DNA of 64,000 nt, from contig CM074768.1 in assembly GCA_037355855.1 (NCBI GenBank), positions 1,674,001 to 1,738,000 of the forward strand, written 5' to 3'. Positions 43,601 through 52,177 of this stretch are shown here, piece by piece. Origin of the DNA: Pseudo-nitzschia pungens. Its lineage: Eukaryota > Bacillariophyta > Bacillariophyceae > Bacillariales > Bacillariaceae. Position 1 is the stretch's first letter. Every line of letters starts with the position of its first letter. A program made the translations under genes and the position numbers. Under the pieces are notes generated by a model. The model was not told the DNA's origin. It saw nothing but the letters and a program-made list of their open reading frames with translations, and searched no databases.

Positions 43601-45239
43601 TATGGTTCTTACTCACAACCTTGTTCCATGGAGTCTTGTAGGTTCCCGGCGCACCTTGCTCTCTTGCACCGTCAGATATCAAATGCTCAGGGATCCCAAC
43701 ATCGTGGATGAAAGTCTTCAGTCCTTCATAAGCCTGCCGTTTGCCTTGGATGGGAATGAATTTCTCGTAGCCGTTACCATTGCTGAATACTTGAGCCGCC
43801 GAATCTTGTCGCATTATGCTTGGGACCTTCGACAACCATGTGTCGGTAAACCATCGTCCAGCAGCGACGCGCTTGTTTCTGAAGCTTTGAGTTGGCAATC
43901 TTCGTATCAGCGGATGCAGAGGGTTCCGAAATCCTTTCTGCGTCGTGACCCGAAGCGTGTCTGCGGCTTTCTTCTGGGAGACGTCCCATATTTTCGACAG
44001 ACGGTCAGAATCAATCTTAGAATAGCGCTCCGTATCAATCCGAGGTCCCCACTTCGTCCTCCTGGTAATCGCATCGGTCTCGGGGTCAACATCGGTCTCG
44101 AGATCCGTCACCTCGTCCTTCCATCGGACGTGCTTGTAAACTGCAGACAGACAGACTGGGGAATCACCTCGTAACAATTCAAACCGATCGCGACCATCCG
44201 TATACGCTCGCTCGTACAATGGGGTGTGTAGGGCATTGATTGTAAGGCTTGGTACTGCATCCTCGTCCCCGCAAGGCTTCAATGAATCGTCGAAAACACC
44301 ATCGACGAAACCGCCATCGACGAAACCGTCGTCGTCGGAACCACCATCGACGTAGGTAGCGAATAATCTGGCATTCAAACGGGAATCAGACGCGATCGAA
44401 CACTCGGTGAGGTCTCGATTAGTGCACAGCTGCTGGAGGCTACGCAGCTTGTATTTCTCATAGGAATCATGCGGCGGCAAAATCAGCTCGTCTTGCCGGA
44501 GGGGCTCGTCGTACAGACTTGGATTAAAATTGGATCTGGTCTCGACGGGCTCCAACTTCCGCTTGGTAGTCTTCCGCTTGGTCGACTGCTTCTTCTTCGT
44601 CGCACGAAGGACTGACACCGTGGCATCTGGCGGAGGATGAGAGTTGTCGATTGCATCTTCGGCTTGCTCAAACTTCCTACTGCTAGGATTCCATGGGACA
44701 TCCCTCGTGGCAACAACGTGATCACAGGTCTCCATTTCGTGCGTCGTTGGTCGTCGTGACGGGAAGTAGGATACAATCCCATCAAGCTGAAGCTTGATCT
44801 CAAGCGCGTGCCCCGTCGTAGGATCTTCAACGTCGACATTATCAATATGAATCGAATGGCGGGATTTGGGCTCGTACTGTCGAGGCGTCTCGTTGACGCG
44901 ATTTGGATGGCAGTCTCGTATCTGATTCGGGCAGATCAAGCTATGCGATAGCCTGTCTCCGAAATACAAGGTCTCGTGGAAATAGATCAACCAAACTTTC
45001 CCGTCTGGCGCCGTATAGGCCGTAACACACGTCCCAATCGGGACGTCCTTGATAGGTTCGAGATTGGGCGAAAAGGGATGGACATCGACGTGACTGATGA
45101 CGTTGTCTTCAAGCAAAATCATATTGGATCCAGCTGCGGTCGTATCTGCATGGCTGTCCAACTCGCACTGTCCTTCGTCGCTCGACGACGACCGCGCGGG
45201 GAGCTCCATTTGATACATCAGTCGGCCAACCTTACTCAA
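40671..45239 (-). CDS. pol: Pol polyprotein of Copia element A: protease, integrase, reverse transcriptase, RNase H
   Basis: About 1,522 codons open to the stop at 40671. Domain order protease-integrase-RT-RNase H is the Copia order. Visible motifs: aspartic protease ELDSHADTT (about residue 26; DSH replaces the usual DSG/DTG), integrase FTDTWLS, LISDGAREQ and QNRAELS as the D,D,E residues, RT IAYVDDIICC (about 1155-1165) in an RVT_2-type domain, and RNase H CFVDADHAG plus CDNESVVKN and SNIADLFTK. It is in frame with gag across a single UGA, and its first ATG is MYQM at 45218. Compared with element B's Pol it has a short in-frame insertion (SDDDGFVDGG) and scattered substitutions. All catalytic residues are intact. 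Confidence 0.92.
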   Translation of the reverse strand: MSKVGRLMYQMELPARSSSSDEGQCELDSHADTTAAGSNMILLEDNVISHVDVHPFSPNLEPIKDVPIGTCVTAYTAPDGKVWLIYFHETLYFGDRLSHSLICPNQIRDCHPNRVNETPRQYEPKSRHSIHIDNVDVEDPTTGHALEIKLQLDGIVSYFPSRRPTTHEMETCDHVVATRDVPWNPSSRKFEQAEDAIDNSHPPPDATVSVLRATKKKQSTKRKTTKRKLEPVETRSNFNPSLYDEPLRQDELILPPHDSYEKYKLRSLQQLCTNRDLTECSIASDSRLNARLFATYVDGGSDDDGFVDGGFVDGVFDDSLKPCGDEDAVPSLTINALHTPLYERAYTDGRDRFELLRGDSPVCLSAVYKHVRWKDEVTDLETDVDPETDAITRRTKWGPRIDTERYSKIDSDRLSKIWDVSQKKAADTLRVTTQKGFRNPLHPLIRRLPTQSFRNKRVAAGRWFTDTWLSKVPSIMRQDSAAQVFSNGNGYEKFIPIQGKRQAYEGLKTFIHDVGIPEHLISDGAREQGAPGTYKTPWNKVVSKNHIHQTFIQPRCPFQNRAELSIGHISRSIRKKTARKRSPKRLWAFCGELVAAIRQRTSSSNPTTMGRTPFELVHGYMPDISLYQAHEWYDFVYWIDLSDGTEKLGRWLGPCGDRFGGGDCHWILNEAAMPVSTNTVRAVTEDEWRAHDVKRYMDSFDRTVESKVGDKVDDAEAQFQATYPNPPAELFEGHQQRWELAEPAASIPDIDDLISDGDDYDEYIGNNVVIQRGDARLRCVVKNRTSDLNGNPIGKRNDNPILDTRMYDLQFPDGSVEQYTANIVAESMYSSIDDDGHMFSLLDEIIDHEKDGSAVRKQDAKITNKYGRKVPRPTTKGWRLLVSWKDGTESWCKLSDLKESFPVETAQYSVSSKISDQPAFRWWVPHVLRRKKRILKATKRNKYWDRTHKFGIELPHSIPEALAIDRKTGTDHWEKAIAKEMRNNEMAFEFDPSYTVDGLRTEGFSKITTHMIFDVKLGSLTRKARLVADGHKVQATAKEHTFSSVPSRDSVRIFFLLAALNNLDVLSADIQNAYLTAPIKKNYYLVARAEDGFPPHLVGQVCKIVRALYGLPVAGASFRSYLTKHLRSLGYQPCKADPDVHMRIETRKDGSRYWAYLIAYVDDIICCSENPRKQLESIEQRFTLKDGTIEVPTLYLGADIHSFEIDGDSMPKWAMSSEKYAKKAVDAVEKELGTEQYGYKHLPNKVSTPLMSEYRPEIDLTAELNPSKQNYYQGLIGVLRWLCELGRLDLVMPVSLMSRYLAQARTGHLNQVLHMFAYLKAHARSKLVFDETLPDVDESSFPECDWSEFYPDAKEVIPQDAPEALGKAVIMSCFVDADHAGCKATRRSHTGIIIFLNRAPILWFSKRQTTVETSTFGSEIVALRIAIELIEGLRYKLRMMGVPIQGSTNVYCDNESVVKNTTRPESPCNKKHNSIAYHKAREAIAAGTIRIAKEPGESNIADLFTKLLNGPALKAHCARCMW

Positions 45240-45260
45240 CTTCGGGCACCGACTGGAAGG

Positions 45261-45263
45261 TCA
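45261..45263 (-). promoter_or_regulatory. putative UGA readthrough site between gag and pol (element A)
   Basis: gag and pol share a frame and are separated only by UGA in the context GAU-UGA-CCU. The identical arrangement in element B (52154-52156) argues it is not an accidental nonsense mutation. A C after UGA is a known leaky context. Confidence 0.55.
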
Positions 45264-47267
45264 ATCACTCTTGGAGGTCTGTCCTTTGTTCTTGCCCTTA
45301 CCGCGCCCTTTAGGGCCGAAATTGTTTCCCGCGCCTTCATTCGTGGCAGTCGAAGTAGTCGACTGAATGGTCCGCTGTCGTTTCTTCTGACGGAGGTTGT
45401 ACAGTTCCTGACGTTGGGCGTCCGAGAATTTCTTATAGACGGATCTTGGGTACTTCTTATCCTCGATGGTGCCGTTGAACGTCTCACCATTGGACTTCGT
45501 ATCATCCGCTGAATTCCCAGAACCGCCACCACCACCATTATTTCCACCGTTACCACCACGACGGACCGAAGATAGGGATCGTCCTCGCTTGCTCGCGGCT
45601 GCTCCCATTTTTCGGATTCCGAGGGCTTTCTTGAACAATACGATGCATTCGTTGAAATCGTCGGTATACTTCGGGTTATCAAGAGCCTGCAACTTTGTAT
45701 ATTCAAGCCGTTCGTCGTGGATCGTATGGATGAAATTCATGGTGAAGTCTTGCTCGTCGCGGAATTTTTCGTGTGTCACGAGGGTCGTCTGGAAATTCAA
45801 CCATGTTCGGCAGTGCTGCTCAAAATCATAATTGCGGGAGTCTCCCGTATATCGCGAGTTATGCATGCCGACACGAACCTTATCCAGGATCACCGCCACA
45901 TTCGTCTGCGAAAAAGCCTGATCGTACAGAGCCAGAAAAGCCGTTCGAGCGTCGCCGGTGGATTCATCCGAGTCCTTGTACCTTCGGGTGTATGCCCAAC
46001 CTGGGCCTTCTCGGACCGCGTTGCAGAGCAACACCCAAATGTCGTGATTGTCCTTAGTGAACTGCGGACCTTCAAGGGCAGCGCATCGAGCATTATACTC
46101 CGTCCAACTTGGAAACATACCGTCCTTTCCAACAGTTCCGGATCGTTGTTCGGCCGTTACTTCTTCGTGTTCCTTCTGGCGAATGACGTACGACAGGGGG
46201 AAACCTTTCTCGTTGTATCGGAAACGGAGGAACTGACGGAAGGATTGTTCCCATTGACGGAAGTGATCGTACTTGGTAAGCTTTGGCAAAGAAATGGGCC
46301 CCGACGCGGGCTCCTTCTCAGCCGTCGCCTTCTCACGTAGACGTGCGCGGGTCCTTTCAAATGCGAGGGGGTCGCTGAGCCAGGTACTGGCGGTAGGCTT
46401 GATTCCAATCAGCGGCTGGTATCGTATCCATTCTGCGAAGGTCTCGAATTTTTGGTCGAACCCGAGTCCTGCAAATACCAAATCGTGGTTGGGGCACATA
46501 GGGTGTCGGTTGGAATTGAAATTACGCATGGTCCTCGACATCTTCTCCGAAGTGATCCCTTCCACAGCATCCATACTGTTAAGGCCGCTGCGGAACAATT
46601 CGTCGGCCGTCTCGCGGTTGCTGAAACTCGTCAGGATCTTATGTAGGTCTTTCTCCCTTGCATTCAACCTCGCGCCGTTCTTGTATCCAGAAATACCACC
46701 AATGGCTTGGGCGGCGACATCAGCCGCTAGAACGGAAGGGGGGATACCATCAATAACTTCTGGGGGGGCAGGCGGCGCTTCACCCGCGGCAGCCGCGGCG
46801 CGCGCTTCACCCCTTTCTGCAACCCTTTCATTTCGCAAGGCTCGCATTTCCTGAGCAACAGCAAGCAAGATGGATTCAGTCCGTGGCTGGATATTCCAGC
46901 TGTTTCCCTGTTGGATCCTGGATATCCCGCGCCCAGTAGGAGCATTAAATGCGGCGTCGGCGGCGGCGGCGGCAGCAGCGGCGACTACAGGATCGATTTC
47001 TCCGACGGCAGTACCGGCTTCGGGGGCAACAACAGGGGGAACATCAGGGGGAACAGGGGCTTCAACTCCTAGGGCACCGGCTCCATCTCCAAGTCCTGCT
47101 TCAGGTCCTAGGGCGCCGGCTCCGGCTAATCCACCGGCTTCGGCTCCAACTGCTAGGACGTCTTCTGTTCCAGCCAAAGGGGGACCGGCAGCTGCAGCAG
47201 CAGCGGCGGCGGCAGCAGCAGCTTCGGCTTCTGCGGCTTGGGCTTGACTTCTAGTTTGCTTTGCCAT
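45261..47267 (-). CDS. gag: Gag protein of Copia element A
   Basis: 668 residues from MAKQTRSQAQAAEAE to a UGA stop at 45261-45263. An Ala/Pro/Gly-rich N-terminal third with long Ala runs leads to a helical capsid-like core (KLTKYDHFRQWEQSFRQFL, FEQHCRTWLNFQTTLVTHEKF). The C-terminus is basic and Gly-rich (GPKGRGKGKNKGQ), suited to RNA binding; no CCHC zinc knuckle is present. Read through the UGA, seven codons plus the pol frame follow directly. It differs from element B's Gag mainly in the length of the Ala/Pro region. Confidence 0.85.
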   Translation of the reverse strand: MAKQTRSQAQAAEAEAAAAAAAAAAAAGPPLAGTEDVLAVGAEAGGLAGAGALGPEAGLGDGAGALGVEAPVPPDVPPVVAPEAGTAVGEIDPVVAAAAAAAADAAFNAPTGRGISRIQQGNSWNIQPRTESILLAVAQEMRALRNERVAERGEARAAAAAGEAPPAPPEVIDGIPPSVLAADVAAQAIGGISGYKNGARLNAREKDLHKILTSFSNRETADELFRSGLNSMDAVEGITSEKMSRTMRNFNSNRHPMCPNHDLVFAGLGFDQKFETFAEWIRYQPLIGIKPTASTWLSDPLAFERTRARLREKATAEKEPASGPISLPKLTKYDHFRQWEQSFRQFLRFRYNEKGFPLSYVIRQKEHEEVTAEQRSGTVGKDGMFPSWTEYNARCAALEGPQFTKDNHDIWVLLCNAVREGPGWAYTRRYKDSDESTGDARTAFLALYDQAFSQTNVAVILDKVRVGMHNSRYTGDSRNYDFEQHCRTWLNFQTTLVTHEKFRDEQDFTMNFIHTIHDERLEYTKLQALDNPKYTDDFNECIVLFKKALGIRKMGAAASKRGRSLSSVRRGGNGGNNGGGGGSGNSADDTKSNGETFNGTIEDKKYPRSVYKKFSDAQRQELYNLRQKKRQRTIQSTTSTATNEGAGNNFGPKGRGKGKNKGQTSKSD

Positions 47268-48081
47268 GATGGATGGTTGCTTGCTTTCTTTCTTTTGGAT
47301 ATTGGCGACGACTTGTTGATCTTCTTAATCAAAGAATATTTCTTATGGAATCTGCTTCTTCCTTTTTCTTATTCCCAGCTGTCGCGTGCGATAGTTGGTT
47401 TGGTTAGACTGCTACTGGTAAAACGTCGGTTGATTCCTGAGATATGACTGATCTCAGGGTCCTCCTACTAGTGTCAGGTTGTCTAGGATGCCAAGACGTC
47501 GGGTGTCAAGACGTCATCGAACAACAAAGTGTCACGTCAGTTCACGTTCAGTGACGTCGGTGATTCAGAGGGCGTCCCTTGGCTAGGAATCAAAACCAGT
47601 TGGTAGCATCTGTTGGTTGGATGGTTATGGGCACATCTATGGTCTGTAGGTCTGTGCTCTGCCAGGAGGGTTCTGTTGCCTGGTGTCAGGTGTGTTCTTC
47701 TGCCGGTGTGTTCTTCTTCTTCCGGTGACACCTTCCTTCTTCATCCACAGCAATCGTATGGTCCCCGAATTGCTGTTCTTCCACGTCTGCCCTTCCCTAC
47801 CAGACTGGGGATGCCATGGAGCCACCATGACGCCCAGCTATGGCTGTTAACTTCCAGGATCAATAGGCCTCAGCGGTGGATATGCAGGCTCCGGTTCTTC
47901 TGGGGAATGAGCACCCCATTAACATCAGCAGGGGCCTCGTGATGTCAGCTGCTGGTCCCTCAGCTGATTTTACATCCAAGTGAAGGCATGGATGCCAGTG
48001 GTGATCAGCCGCCTGGGTTTCTTCCATGCTCTAGCCAGCGTCCTGGCGTTGTAGGTGTGGGCGAACATGGGTCTGATAAAC
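47268..48081 (-). other. 5' leader of element A, between 5' LTR and gag
   Basis: 814 bp of untranslated leader. The first bases after the LTR read GTTTATCAGACCC, the likely primer-binding site. Short open frames occur but no conserved protein; the corresponding leader of element B runs 49293-50089. Confidence 0.7.
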
Positions 48082-48945
48082 TAGATTGATATTGCTCGTC
48101 AGCACCGGTTGTAGGAAATAACGCGTAGTAATTAATCGCTGTGGTACAACGTCGTAACGTGAATACGGCAGGCAGCAGCGATAACAACAATACAACACGG
48201 AGTGCTGGCAATTCGTGAGTCTACAGAATATACTGTTCATGGTCTATTACACACACTCAAATACTACAGGATACTCCCCTAGTTGTATAAAAGGATCGAT
48301 GTATTGGAAGGCATGATGGTGTGTTCTTATTTTACGGAAGGGAATCAAGGAAAGAGTGAGCTCAGCGATCGAGCTGAGCTCTATCATATTTAAACAGGGG
48401 AAGACTCGCTGTCTCGTGACAGTATCTTATCAGTACTGTAACTCTGTAGAACTGTACGGAGTAGCGTCTGGAGTAGCATTATCGTACGGAGTAGCATAGC
48501 GTACGATCCAATCATGTGCTCGCGCGCTAACATGCTTGCGCTAACTGAATCGTGTGCTAACTGAAAGCTGCAGGGCCTGGTTTCCAGAACTGGTACATAC
48601 TGTACACATTGACCATACCCCGCGGTAGTAGCATACTACCTTAGCACGGTAGCACCTTAACCTCGTAGCACCACACTTTCGGTGCTAAATCCGGGTCCCC
48701 GTAACTGGCTTTCGGTGCTAAACCCGGGGTCCCCGTAACTGGTACAAATCGTACACGAGGGCCCGGGCCACTTGATAGCATCCATACTAATCTTGTAATA
48801 GGCCTGTTGCTAATCCTGCTAGAAAGCCTGCTAGTTAGCAACCAACCTAGCACCAGTCACTGAATGCTAATACCTGTATCCCTGGTACAGTTCTCCACAC
48901 AGAGGAGACCTGCTAGCACCAGGAACTGAGGTGAATATCAACATA
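48082..48945 (-). repeat. 5' LTR of element A (864 bp)
   Basis: Ends toward B with ...GAATATCAACATA, directly followed by the TTAC target duplication and the second half of B's 5' LTR. Confidence 0.92.
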
Positions 48946-48949
48946 TTAC

Positions 48950-49292
48950 AGTACTGATAAGATACTGTCACGAGATAACCGAGTCTTCCCCTGTTTAAAT
49001 TCAATAGAGCTCAGTTTTGGTGAGCTCACTCTTTTTCCTTTATTCCCTTCCGTAAAATAAGAACACACCATCATGCCTTCCTATACAACCGATCCTTTTT
49101 ATACCACTAGGGGAGTATCTTGTAGTATTTGAGTGTGTGTAATAGACCATGAACAGCATATTCTGTAGACTCACGAATTGCCAGCGGACGACGCTGTACT
49201 GTTGTTATCACTGTTGTTGGTTGCCGTATTCACGTTACGTTATACCACAGTGATTAATCCTACGCCAATTGCTGACGAGCAATATCAATCTA
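48950..49292 (+). repeat. 5' LTR of element B, second part (343 bp)
   Basis: Matches 57690-58032 of the 3' LTR. With 38870-39370 it makes a complete 844-bp LTR. Confidence 0.92.
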
Positions 49293-50089
49293 GTTTATCA
49301 GACCCATGTTCGCCCACCTACAACGCCAGGACGCTGGCTAGAACATGGAAGGAACCCAGTCGGCTGATCACCACTGGCATCCATGCCTTCACTTGGATGT
49401 AAAATCAGCTGAGGGACCAGCAGCTGACATCACGAGGCCCCTGATGTTAATGGGGTGCTATTCCCCAGAAGAACCGGAGCCCGCACATCCACCACTGGGG
49501 CCTATTGATCCTGGAGGTTCCAGCCATAGCTGGGCGTCATGGTGGCTCCATGGCATCCCCAGTCCGGTAGGGAAGGGCAGACGTGGAAGAACAGCAATTC
49601 GGGGACCATACGATTGCTGTGGATGAAGAAGGAAGGTGTCACCGGCAGAAGAAGAACACACCGGCAGAAGAACACACCTGACACCAGGCAACAGAACCCT
49701 CCTGGCAGAGCACAGACCTACAGACCAAATAGGTGTGCCCATAACCATCCAACCAACAGACGCTACCAACTGGTTTGATTCCTAGCCAAGGGACGCCCTC
49801 TGAATCACCGACGTCACTGAATGTGTACCGACGTGACACTTTGTTGACATCCTTGACAACTTGACACCAGTAGGAGGACCCTGAGATCAGTCATATCTCA
49901 GGAATCAACCGACGTTTTTACCAGTAGCAGTCTAACCAAACCAACTATCGCACGCGACAGCTGGGAATAAGAAAAAAATTGAAGAAGCCTGAAGGAAGAA
50001 GCAGATTCCATAAGAAATATTCTTTGATTCAGAAGATCAAACAAGTCGTCGCCAATATCCAAAAGAAAGAAAGCAAGCAACCATCCATC

Positions 50090-52156
50090 ATGGCAAAGCA
50101 AACTAGAAGTCAAGCCCAAGCCGCCGAAGCCGAAGCTGCTGCTGCTGCCGCCGCCGCTGCTGCTGCAGCTGCCGGTCCCCCTTTGGCTGGAACAGAAGAC
50201 GTCCTAGCAGTTGGAGCCGAAGCCGGTGGATTAGCCGGAGCCGGCGCCCTAGGACCTGGAGCAGGACTTGGAGATGGAGCCGGTGCCCTAGGAGTTGAAG
50301 CCCCTGTTCCCCCTGCTGTTCCCCCTGTTGTTGCCCCTGCCGTTGCAGCCAGAGCCGGAGTAACTGATCCTGTCGAAGCAATCGATCCTGCCGCCGCTAC
50401 TGCCGCCGGAGCCGGTACTACTGCTGGAGTGAACGCCCCTGCATTTACTGCTCCTACTGCGCGTGGATTATCCAGGATTCAACAGGGAAACAACTTCAAT
50501 ATCCAGCCACGGACTGAATCCATCTTGCTTGCTGTTGCTCAGGAAATGCGAGCCATGCGAAATGAAAGGGTTGCAGAAAGGGGTGAAGCGCGCGCCGCGA
50601 TCGCCGCGGCTGAAGCTGCCGCGGCTGAAGCGCCGCCTGCCGCCCCAGAAGTTATTGATGGTAGTGTCCCTCCTTCCGTTCTAGCGGCTGATGTCGCCGC
50701 CCAAGCCATTGGTGGTATTTCTGGATACAAGAACGGCGCGAGGTTGAATGCAAGGGAGAAGGACCTACATAAGATCCTGACGAGTTTCAGCAACCGCGAG
50801 ACAGCCGACGAATTGTTCCGCAGCGGCCTTAACAGTATGGATGCTGTGGAAGGGATCACTTCGGAGAAGATGTCGAGGACCATGCGTAATTTCAATTCCA
50901 ACCGACACCCTATGTGCCCCAACCACGATTTGGTATTTGCAGGACTCGGGTTCGACCAAGCCTTTGAGACCTTCGCAGAATGGATACGCTACCAGCCGAT
51001 GATTGGAATCAAGCCTACCGCCAGTACCTGGCTCAGCGACCCCCTCGCATTTGAAAGGACCCGCGCACGTCTACGTGAGAAGGCGACGGCTGAGAAGGAG
51101 CCCGCGTCGGGGCCCATTTCTTTGCCAAAGCTTACGAAGTATGATCACTTCCGTCAATGGGAACAATCCTTCCGTCAGTTCCTCCGTTTCCGATACAACG
51201 AGAAAGGTTTCCCCCTGTCGTACGTCATTCGCCAGAAGGAACACCAAGAAGTAACGGCCAAGCAACGATCTGGAACTGTTGGAAAGGACGGTATGTTTCC
51301 AAGTTGGACGGAGTATAATGCTCGATGCGCTGCCCTTGAAGGTCCGCAGTTCACTAAGGACAATCACGACATTTGGGTGTTGCTCTGCAACGCGGTCCGA
51401 GAAGGCCCAGGTTGGGCATACACCCGAAGGTACAAGGACTCGGATGAATCCACCGGCGACGCTCGAACAGCTTTTCTGGCTCTGTACGATCAGGCTTTTT
51501 CGCAGACGAATGTGGCGGTGATCCTGGATAAGGTTCGTGTCGGCATGCATAACTCGCGATATACGGGAGACTCCCGCAATTATGATTTTGAGCAGCACTG
51601 CCGAACATGGTTGAATTTCCAGACGACCCTCGTGACACACGAAAAATTCCGCGACGAGCAAGACTTCACCATGAATTTCATCCATACGATCCACGACGAA
51701 CGGCTTGAATATACAAAGTTGCAGGCTCTTGATAACCCGAAGTATACCGACGATTTCAACGAATGCATCGTATTGTTCAAGAAAGCCCTCGGAATCCGAA
51801 AAATGGGAGCAGCCGCGAGCAAGCGAGGACGATCCCTATCTTCGGTCCGTCGTGGTGGCAACGGTGTTAATAATGGTGGTAATGGTGGAGGTGGTAATGG
51901 AAATTCAGCGGATGATCCGAAGTCCAGTGGTGAGACGTTCAACGGCACCATCGAGGATAAGAAGTACCCAACATCCGTCTATAAGAAATTCTCGGACGCC
52001 CAACGTCAGGAACTGTACAACCTCCGTCAGAAGAAACGACAGCGGACCATTCAGTCGACTACTTCGACTGCCACGACTGAAGGCGCGGGAAACAATTTCG
52101 GCCCTAAAGGGCGCGGTAAGGGCAAGAACAAAGGACAGACCTCCAAGAGTGATTGA
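50090..52156 (+). CDS. gag: Gag protein of Copia element B
   Basis: 688 residues starting MAKQTRSQAQAAEAE; the frame is open 37 codons upstream, but the homologous start in element A is this ATG. Same plan as A's Gag: Ala-rich N-terminus, helical capsid-like core, Gly/Asn run (NGVNNGGNGGGGNGN) and basic RNA-binding tail. It has about 20 extra residues in the Ala/Pro region (for example VAARAGVTDPVEAIDP) relative to A. Ends at UGA 52154-52156, in frame with pol. Leader sequence 49293-50089 precedes it. Confidence 0.85.
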   Translation: MAKQTRSQAQAAEAEAAAAAAAAAAAAAGPPLAGTEDVLAVGAEAGGLAGAGALGPGAGLGDGAGALGVEAPVPPAVPPVVAPAVAARAGVTDPVEAIDPAAATAAGAGTTAGVNAPAFTAPTARGLSRIQQGNNFNIQPRTESILLAVAQEMRAMRNERVAERGEARAAIAAAEAAAAEAPPAAPEVIDGSVPPSVLAADVAAQAIGGISGYKNGARLNAREKDLHKILTSFSNRETADELFRSGLNSMDAVEGITSEKMSRTMRNFNSNRHPMCPNHDLVFAGLGFDQAFETFAEWIRYQPMIGIKPTASTWLSDPLAFERTRARLREKATAEKEPASGPISLPKLTKYDHFRQWEQSFRQFLRFRYNEKGFPLSYVIRQKEHQEVTAKQRSGTVGKDGMFPSWTEYNARCAALEGPQFTKDNHDIWVLLCNAVREGPGWAYTRRYKDSDESTGDARTAFLALYDQAFSQTNVAVILDKVRVGMHNSRYTGDSRNYDFEQHCRTWLNFQTTLVTHEKFRDEQDFTMNFIHTIHDERLEYTKLQALDNPKYTDDFNECIVLFKKALGIRKMGAAASKRGRSLSSVRRGGNGVNNGGNGGGGNGNSADDPKSSGETFNGTIEDKKYPTSVYKKFSDAQRQELYNLRQKKRQRTIQSTTSTATTEGAGNNFGPKGRGKGKNKGQTSKSD
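52154..52156 (+). promoter_or_regulatory. putative UGA readthrough site between gag and pol (element B)
   Basis: UGA-C between AGU-GAU and CCU-UCC. The downstream frame is continuous into Pol with no other stop, and no ATG occurs until 52199, beyond the start of homology. Readthrough would give a Gag-Pol fusion of about 2,200 residues. Confidence 0.55.
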
Positions 52157-52177
52157 CCTTCCAGTCGGTGCCCGAAG

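Larger units (their letters stand above)
39371..48945 (-). mobile_element. Copia-type LTR retrotransposon A (9,575 bp), full length, nested in element B
   Basis: Two 864-bp LTRs (48082-48945 is the 5' LTR, 39371-40234 the 3' LTR) look identical by eye except two bases at the extreme end. Insertion duplicated TTAC (39367-39370 and 48946-48949). LTR ends are imperfect inverted repeats, TATGTTGATATT and AATATCAATCTA. gag and pol are intact. The near-identity of the LTRs and open frames indicate a very young copy. Confidence 0.93.

Noticed and set aside
46870..47254. Pro/Ala-rich plus-strand frame opposite gag of element A
   Set aside because: Antisense of Ala codon runs in gag; mirrored at the same place in element B as expected of a shadow.
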